51,015 nt of DNA from an uncultured Saprospiraceae bacterium (GTDB taxonomy: Bacteria; Bacteroidota; Bacteroidia; Chitinophagales; Saprospiraceae). The notes under the pieces were generated by a model. That model worked only from the letters and a program-made list of their open reading frames with translations. It did not search any database and was not told where the DNA came from. The DNA is taken from the NCBI GenBank assembly GCA_937974575.1, contig CALJVI010000228.1:1-51015 (forward strand), read 5' to 3'. Both the position numbers and the translations under genes were made by a program. Below are positions 48,307 to 51,015 of this stretch, piece by piece. The first letter of the stretch is position 1, and every line of letters starts with the position of its first letter.

Positions 48307-49488
48307 CTAGTTTTCATCTTTTCTAAGATGGGATAAATAGACGAGAAAAAAGGCTTGTAGAATAAAAACAAAAACACCATATGCTTTCACGGTATCAAAG
48401 GATGTCAAATGCAGAATGGGTTCATAGAAGATGACAATAGTGGCCGTTAAGAGCATGGAGTTGAAAACCAATTGCGCCCGTAATCTTTGCTTTACGTCAA
48501 TCAAATAACTCAGTGGATGAGTCACAAAACGGGCACCCATCAGAGGTGCTAGCCACTGTGCATATTCGCCTGCAAGCCTCCATTTTTCACCCAGCACAAA
48601 GGAGAAAATATCTGGCCCCCACAAGATGACAACGAAAATAGGAATGATAATCAATGACCACATGACTAAGTTGACCTTGTTAACTAAGTCTTTGAGCGAG
48701 CCATCCTGAGCAAGATGCGCTTTATTGGCTTCCTTAAAAAATACAGGACTCACGGCTGCCGATATCAAGTTGATAGGAGCAGCCAGTATCTTTTGTTGTA
48801 CCATCGAAAACTGACCATTCATATCCACCCCAAAGTTTCCTCCAAAAAAGACAAAAGGCAATTGACTGGCAGAATTGTTGATCAGATTACCCGTCACCCC
48901 AAGCGTTAAGAAAGATTTGTATTCTTTAAATACTGCACGCATTCTATCCATAGACACTTTCAAAAAGAAGGGGAGTTTGGACAGATATAGTAAGGCAAGC
49001 AACATCGCTACTTGTCCTATTAGGGTTCCTAGAATTAGGCCATTTAGGTCAGTACCGATTACACCAAATAGGATTTGCAAAACTACAGTTGTAGTAGTTT
49101 GGGCAATGGTGCTATAGGACATTTCTTTATACTTCATATCCCGATTCAGCCAGTTGTGTATGGCTTGTGATTTGCCCTCTATGAATACACTCAAGGGAAT
49201 CGAAAAAAGGAATAATGGAACATGAAATGCGGGTATAATCGTTGGTGCCAAATAAATCAATCCAAGCAAAGCAGCGATGGTTACAAAGATGGTGAGCCAG
49301 TTGAAAGAGTAGCTCAAAGCCAATAGATCTTTAGCTTTGTCATCATCTTTTGGTAGCATTAAGCTGACATGAAAACCGCCACTGGCAATGGTTTTGCCAA
49401 TCATCATGAGCGCCATGAAGGTAGCCCATATACCAAAGTCGTCCAAATCATACAGCCTACTCAATATAGGGATAGAGCCCAAGGACAT
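48307..49488 (-). CDS. Oligosaccharide flippase; true N-terminus probably 26-32 codons upstream (up to 49584)
   Basis: PILSRLYDLDDFGIWATFMAL; in-frame upstream translation IIEQLRKLLSSKFVKSASILFTGVGITKV supplies the expected first helix. Confidence 0.85.
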   Translation of the reverse strand: MSLGSIPILSRLYDLDDFGIWATFMALMMIGKTIASGGFHVSLMLPKDDDKAKDLLALSYSFNWLTIFVTIAALLGLIYLAPTIIPAFHVPLFLFSIPLSVFIEGKSQAIHNWLNRDMKYKEMSYSTIAQTTTTVVLQILFGVIGTDLNGLILGTLIGQVAMLLALLYLSKLPFFLKVSMDRMRAVFKEYKSFLTLGVTGNLINNSASQLPFVFFGGNFGVDMNGQFSMVQQKILAAPINLISAAVSPVFFKEANKAHLAQDGSLKDLVNKVNLVMWSLIIIPIFVVILWGPDIFSFVLGEKWRLAGEYAQWLAPLMGARFVTHPLSYLIDVKQRLRAQLVFNSMLLTATIVIFYEPILHLTSFDTVKAYGVFVFILQAFFLVYLSHLRKDEN

Positions 49489-49628
49489 AACCTTAGTGAT
49501 GCCTACACCAGTAAATAAAATACTAGCACTTTTGACAAACTTAGAGGAGAGTAATTTTCTGAGCTGTTCGATTATTGCAATTGTTTAGTGCAAAGTAAGC
49601 CTTTTTTATGAACGGTCTATCCTGTTTT

Positions 49629-50969
49629 TTAGCTTACTGTAGATAAATGCGTTTCCTTAAATATAACGCCAAAATCTTCAAGATCTTTCAGCACCGTGCT
49701 ATAAACATCTTGAGTTACGGGAATATGTACTCCTTTGAGGTTGATTTTGCCTTCCAGTAGTACCTTGGTGAAGATTCCCATAGGAAGACCCACCAGTTTT
49801 GCCATCGCAGTATCAGTAGAGTTATCACCTTCCATTTGCATCGTAGAAAATAGTTTTTTCTGTTCACCATTTAGGGTGTATTCAAACTCATGTTGCATGA
49901 TGATAAGATCTTTGTCCTCTGGACGAAGAGTCCATTTTTTCATCAATAACTTTTGCAAGATTTGAGCAGGACTAGCTGCATCCATTTCGATCTTTTGATC
50001 AGAAAATAAGTCCAGCCAATTCAATTGTTGCATGATTTGACCATTCATATCTAGACCCAATCTAGCAGCTACTTGCTCTTGCACATTAGCACCTGGCTCA
50101 TGACGTACATAGGCACTTACCCAATCGCCAAAGCTTAATTTTGCACTATCATCTATCTTATACGTATCATCAGTAAGCCCAAGTTCGATGAGGGTGTTCC
50201 ATGCTTGACAGTATCCAGGTCGACGCAGTGTTCCTCTGATTAAATTTGGAGTTTCTTGCAATTTGTATATTTCTTGATAGTCAAGCGAATCACGATTTGG
50301 GTACATCTCAAATTCGCCAATACCTTTTATATCTACATTCTGAGCATCCTTAAATAATCTACGATAAGGCGCATAAGTGTACTTGCCATCTACCAGATAT
50401 TTGGCGGTGCTCTGACCAGCGAGCACTACATTCCTTGGGTTCCAAGTGAATTTATAGTGCCATGGATTATCGTCTGATTCTTCGGCAATGATACCACCGG
50501 TATAAGATCTGAAAGTTGTGATTTTGCCACCTTCCGCTTTGATTTCATTTATCTTTTCCATGGCAGACATATGATCAATACCAGGATCCAATCCCATCTC
50601 ACCCATAAATACAGCGCCCTTCGCAGCAAAGTCATCAGACATACCTTCTATTTCATCCGAAACATAGCTTGCAGTGACGACATGCTTTCCATATTTGAGT
50701 GCATCCTTTGCTACGATTCCATGCATGAAAGCGGGCAGCATAGAGATGATGACATCATTATCTGCTATATACTTTTGTCTAGATTCTTCGTCGTTGATGT
50801 CCAACTGGATCGCTTGACCTTTCTCAGTTTGTCCGACTTTCGATTGTGCGAGTGCTAGATTATTGTCGGCCACTGTGACGTTCCATTCCTTAGTTTTAGC
50901 TTCTTCGAGTAGGTATTTTATCAGTGAAGTGGCAGATCTTCCTGCGCCTATGACTAGTATTTTTTGCAT
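49629..50969 (-). CDS. Saccharopine dehydrogenase family protein (lysine-catabolism type)
   Basis: KILVIGAGRSATSLIKYLLE, MGEMGLDPGIDHMSAM, YTGGIIAEESDDNPWHYKFTWNPRNVVLAGQ. Confidence 0.92.
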   Translation of the reverse strand: MQKILVIGAGRSATSLIKYLLEEAKTKEWNVTVADNNLALAQSKVGQTEKGQAIQLDINDEESRQKYIADNDVIISMLPAFMHGIVAKDALKYGKHVVTASYVSDEIEGMSDDFAAKGAVFMGEMGLDPGIDHMSAMEKINEIKAEGGKITTFRSYTGGIIAEESDDNPWHYKFTWNPRNVVLAGQSTAKYLVDGKYTYAPYRRLFKDAQNVDIKGIGEFEMYPNRDSLDYQEIYKLQETPNLIRGTLRRPGYCQAWNTLIELGLTDDTYKIDDSAKLSFGDWVSAYVRHEPGANVQEQVAARLGLDMNGQIMQQLNWLDLFSDQKIEMDAASPAQILQKLLMKKWTLRPEDKDLIIMQHEFEYTLNGEQKKLFSTMQMEGDNSTDTAMAKLVGLPMGIFTKVLLEGKINLKGVHIPVTQDVYSTVLKDLEDFGVIFKETHLSTVS

Positions 50970-51015
50970 GCTTTTTTATTTATAATTGTAGAGTGCGAAT
51001 ATTGCACCAAATCCT

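Noticed and set aside
1-51015. CRISPR arrays, rRNA genes, transposases or prophage genes
   Set aside because: No regularly spaced repeats, rRNA sequence or transposase/integrase motifs found on reading either strand.

Overview
Chromosomal window from a low-GC Bacteroidota-type genome. Support for that assignment: a T9SS type-B sorting domain, CASDH/NspC polyamine genes, and a TAnnTTTG-like -7 motif; no other taxonomic test was possible. Main blocks, left to right: (1) a + strand catabolic-looking operon (ALDH, APC permease, Tm-1-like/UPF0261 protein, HAD hydrolase, class III aminotransferase) closed by a strong terminator; (2) a minus-strand frameshifted MFS drug transporter and an AraC regulator; (3) a compact minus-strand operon with a homogentisate dioxygenase, FAD monooxygenase and MBL-fold protein; (4) small membrane and DUF genes, including a 45-codon ORF missing from the ORF track, then a non-coding stretch with tRNA-Leu(CAA) and a degenerate tRNA-like remnant next to it; (5) pyrophosphatase and a five-gene surface-glycan operon with CDP-glycerol-type enzymes; (6) an IscA-like gene, then a two-gene ATPase/RloB defence-like cassette lying between inverted copies of a GC-rich intergenic element; (7) a TonB receptor with two duplicated N-terminal HMA domains plus a Cys/His-rich small protein; (8) an MFS transporter and CASDH-NspC; (9) a 2354-aa repeat protein of about 23 Ig-like units; (10) RecQ, FtsK, a flippase whose conserved-looking N-terminus has no ATG/GTG/TTG start, and a saccharopine dehydrogenase-like protein. 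The most interesting signals are a recurrent structured 3'-UTR element (25282-25331 and 35261-35310), the inverted element copies around the RloA/RloB cassette, the homogentisate operon with an atypical MBL protein, and the HMA-TonB receptor. All family calls come from reading the sequence without database searches.
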